This document shows positions 61,900 through 64,000 of a stretch of DNA of 64,000 bases, one piece after another. The first letter of the stretch is position 1. The number at the start of each line of letters is the position of its first letter. The notes below the pieces were generated by a model that was not told the origin of the DNA, made no database searches, and saw nothing but the letters and a program-made list of their open reading frames with translations. The position numbers and the translations under genes were made by a program. The stretch comes from G963665405 sp963665405. Lineage in GTDB: Bacteria > Chloroflexota > Dehalococcoidia > Lucifugimonadales > G963665405. The stretch covers positions 62,001 to 126,000 of the forward strand of contig CAXXUH010000004.1 in the NCBI GenBank assembly GCA_963665405.2. Direction: 5' to 3'.

Positions 61900-62674
61900 A
61901 TGAAGTTTTTGGTCATAGACGACAGCCAGGAGATCATCGACGCTGTCTCGCTGTGCCTGAGCCTGCGCTGGCCCCAGGCCGATGTGCTGAGCTCGAGCGA
62001 GGGGAGGCGGGGTCTGGAGCTGGTCGAAGAGGCTGGCCCCGACCTGGTGATCCTGGATCGGCCTTCCGGACGTGAATGGTCTCGAGGTGCTGCGAACGCT
62101 GAGAAGCTTCTCAGACGTTCCCGTAGTGATGCTCACGGCTCGGGGTCAGGACGTCGAGATCGCCCGGTTCCTCGAAGAGGGCGCCGACGACTATGTGGTG
62201 AAGCCGTTCAGCCACGTGGAGCTGATGGGGCGCATCCAGGCGATCTTCCGCAGGGCCCACGGCAGGATGCGCTCCTCATCGACGCCGCTGCAAGCGGGAG
62301 ACCTCCTGATGGACTTCGGTGCCGCCGAGGTCTACAGGGCGGGACAGCCCGTCAGCCTGACCCGGACCGAGCTCTCCTTGCTCGAACGGCTGGTACGAAA
62401 CGCAACACGGGTGGTCAGCTACGAGTCCCTGGCCTCCAACATCCTACAGGTGGCCGAGCCCGCAGACGCCGACAGCCAGCTGATAAAGGTCCACGTGCAG
62501 CACCTGCGCTCGAAGCTGGGAGACTCGGCCGAGAACCCCAAGTACATCGCCAACGTCTACGGCATCGGCTACAAGTTCATGCCTCAGGTCACGTCCGGCG
62601 TGGCGCAGATCTATCAAGGTTCCGGCGACGGTCAGGAGAAAAAGCTTGCCGGGCTGCAGTCTCTAACCGGCTGA
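61900..62674 (+). pseudogene. Second OmpR-family regulator copy, frameshifted
   Basis: The start MKFLVIDDSQEIIDAVSLCL is followed after LVILD by a loss of two bases (about 62055-62057; copy 1 has GACATCGGC, this copy GATCGGC). The remainder, MNGLEVLRTLRSFSDVPVVM to VYGIGYKFMPQVTSGVAQIY, is intact in another frame and ends at 62674. Apart from the slip it would be 257 residues and about 95 percent like the copy at 60028. Without a fix the protein loses its phosphorylation site. Confidence 0.8.
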
Positions 62675-63125
62675 GCCCTCGCCCGTCTGCCGCTCCCACT
62701 GCGGCAACCCAGGGCACGGCCTGGGTTGCCGTGGCCGGTCCCTGCCGGGTCTCACCACACCCTGGTCTCGTCTTCGGGGACGTCCAGCCCTCTGCCGGCA
62801 CCTCTGCGATTCGAGGCCGGCGCCGCTCGCGCCTCTTTCAGCCCCCATGCCCCTTCACGCGGCCACAGCTAACGATGACCCCACGATACCGGATCGACTC
62901 CCCGGCTTAACCAGCGCTTTAGCATCTTCTCTCGTTGCTTTAGCTCGGCCTGGTAATAATGGTGGGGAATAGTCGACAGAGGGCGACCCCAGCCCGGGGA
63001 GTTCTTCGCCCAACCGGTATCCTGGCGCGATAACCGAGATCGCGGGCCGCCGTGCGGGGTCTCTAGCGCATCGTCAAGCGTCCACCCCGGCGCCAGGCAG
63101 CCCGCTCGACAAAAGAGGGGGAGCG
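62675..63125. other. Non-coding gap
   Basis: 451 bases without a supported gene. GCTTAACCAGCGCTTTAGC and a second GCTTTAGC near 62939 are direct-repeat-like elements. AACCCAGGGCACGGCCTGGG near 62707 is a hairpin after the regulator gene and could terminate it. Confidence 0.35.
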
Positions 63126-63815
63126 ATGTTCAACAGACATCAGGCGCGCATGCTGTGGGGAAGAGAGTTCGATATCGTCGGCCGTGGGCTGGCGGAGGGC
63201 CAGGTCGTCGCCTTCGTCGAAGACCTGCTCGAGCGATATGGCGACCTGCTCGAAGAGCAGCGCTATCGTGACTCCCTGCGAGAGCTCGCGGAGTCCAAGG
63301 TCCGTGAGGCCGTGGACGTGGCCCGCGGGATCGTGGAGGAGGCCAGATCGAAGGCCGCCGCAGCCTCCCTCGAATCGAGACTTGCTGTTCTCGTACGATC
63401 GGACGCGCACGCATCGGACCCGTTCGGAGACGCAGCCACGGGCATCGGCGGGCTCCGCCCCGAGACCACCATCACGATACAGCCGTCCGACGGGGACATC
63501 GCCCCTCCCCGAGTCGGCGACCTTATCGAGGAGATCGAGACCGTAGGGGAGATCTCCGTCAAGGACTTCCAGTGGTCCCCGTCCTCTGGGTGGACGATCA
63601 AGGTCGAGGGCAACGGCGGCGCGCCACTGACCCCGTTGCTCCTTGGGATCAACGGGATCGACAAGATCGTGGAAGAGGCCGATGACGGGAGCATCTTGGA
63701 CCGGCCGCCGCAGCCGGCGCCCCAGGATCGCCTGCCGAACTGCCGCGATGTTGCGCAGAGAAACATCATGATTTGGCTCACTGAGGACGCCCTTTCTCAA
63801 ACCTCCCGAGGTTGA
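63126..63815 (+). CDS. Unknown coiled-coil protein with C-terminal alpha/beta domain (family A, member 3)
   Basis: 229 residues behind GGGGGAG. Residues 25-100 are helical (LRELAESKVREAVDVARGIV, EEARSKAAAASLESRLAVLV). From about 116, TTITIQPSDGDIAPPRVGDL, IEEIETVGEISVKDFQWSPS, SGWTIKVEG, LTPLLLGINGIDKI follow the order of strands and helices in the C-terminal domains at 51815 and 52782. No membrane segment. Function unknown; the pattern links it to the pilus-locus proteins. Confidence 0.68.
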   Translation: MFNRHQARMLWGREFDIVGRGLAEGQVVAFVEDLLERYGDLLEEQRYRDSLRELAESKVREAVDVARGIVEEARSKAAAASLESRLAVLVRSDAHASDPFGDAATGIGGLRPETTITIQPSDGDIAPPRVGDLIEEIETVGEISVKDFQWSPSSGWTIKVEGNGGAPLTPLLLGINGIDKIVEEADDGSILDRPPQPAPQDRLPNCRDVAQRNIMIWLTEDALSQTSRG

Positions 63816-63939
63816 CTCCGGCCGGGAAACATGCTACGAAGGACCATTACCGCGTAAGGTAGGGGCGGAGATCGTCGACCACGAGGGCAGCTAGCGGGCG
63901 ATTCCGGACAGCTCGCTCTGTGTTGGCGGGGGTGGACAG

Positions 63940-64000
63940 ATGGCAAACGACGAAGAGGTACGACAGCTGGGAGACCGGCAGTTTCGGCTCGTAAAACACG
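63940..64000 (+). CDS. Start of an unidentified gene (runs off right edge)
   Basis: ATG 63940 follows GGGGGTGG and gives MANDEEVRQLGDRQFRLVKH before the window ends. Too short to assign. It is on the same strand as the family A protein, 125 bases downstream. Confidence 0.5.
   Translation, partial: MANDEEVRQLGDRQFRLVKH

Noticed and set aside
1..64000. tRNA, rRNA and CRISPR
   Set aside because: Reading for TTCGA-loop-like cloverleaf patterns and for regularly spaced repeats gave nothing that holds together.

Overview
The window is a high-GC bacterial chromosome segment carrying about 50 genes, several of them broken. No rRNA, tRNA or CRISPR is visible and no single gene fixes the taxonomy. 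The mix (NHL-repeat, FluG-like amidohydrolase, DUF3500 and DUF3068 proteins, many two-component genes, type IV pilus genes without outer-membrane secretin genes, and dispersed hairpin repeats) suggests Chloroflexota, possibly the SAR202/Dehalococcoidia side. That is inference. TTG and GTG starts behind good Shine-Dalgarno sites are frequent.

Layout. 1-9.4 kb: a partial MFS exporter, a MOSC protein, a short OpuAC-like lipoprotein, NHL and DUF3500 proteins, a zinc-finger/RDD membrane protein, and a GldA/GldFG/DUF4340 ABC operon. 9.6-18 kb: HAD phosphatase, ribokinase, PyrD, threonine dehydratase, MutL and an alpha/beta hydrolase. 18.1-21.2 kb: a histidine kinase and response regulator pair split by an IS1380-family element. 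21.6-32 kb: ion transporter, Def, CCA-adding enzyme, SecD-SecF, endonuclease IV, rubrerythrin-VIT1 protein, site-2 protease, and a glutaredoxin-DinB fusion with an in-frame UGA at its catalytic cysteine. 32-38.4 kb: hydrolase, then amidohydrolase, PIG-L deacetylase, gamma-glutamyltransferase and a glutamine-synthetase-like ligase.

38.7-64 kb is dominated by signalling and type IV pilus genes. A 7TM histidine kinase/LuxR regulator pair is followed by a DUF3068 protein. Then, mostly on the minus strand, come regulators, pilin, a PilM-PilN fusion, PilO, PilC, PilB, two unknown helical proteins, a LuxR-type HTH protein, a second 7TM kinase, a GH3-like adenylating enzyme and a ThiF/E1-like enzyme. 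Further response regulators and a third member of the unknown helical family follow. The pilus operon would build an inner-membrane motor (PilB, PilC, PilM-N-O) and a major pilin, with the kinases and LuxR/OmpR regulators as likely controllers.

The most notable items are the candidate selenoprotein (UGA plus a SECIS-like hairpin), three proteins sharing an unrecognised C-terminal alpha/beta domain around the pilus locus, the adjacent GH3-like and ThiF-like pair, and a high local load of short duplications and frameshifts (pilC, two regulators, one LuxR remnant). These last may be real decay, phase variation or assembly error.
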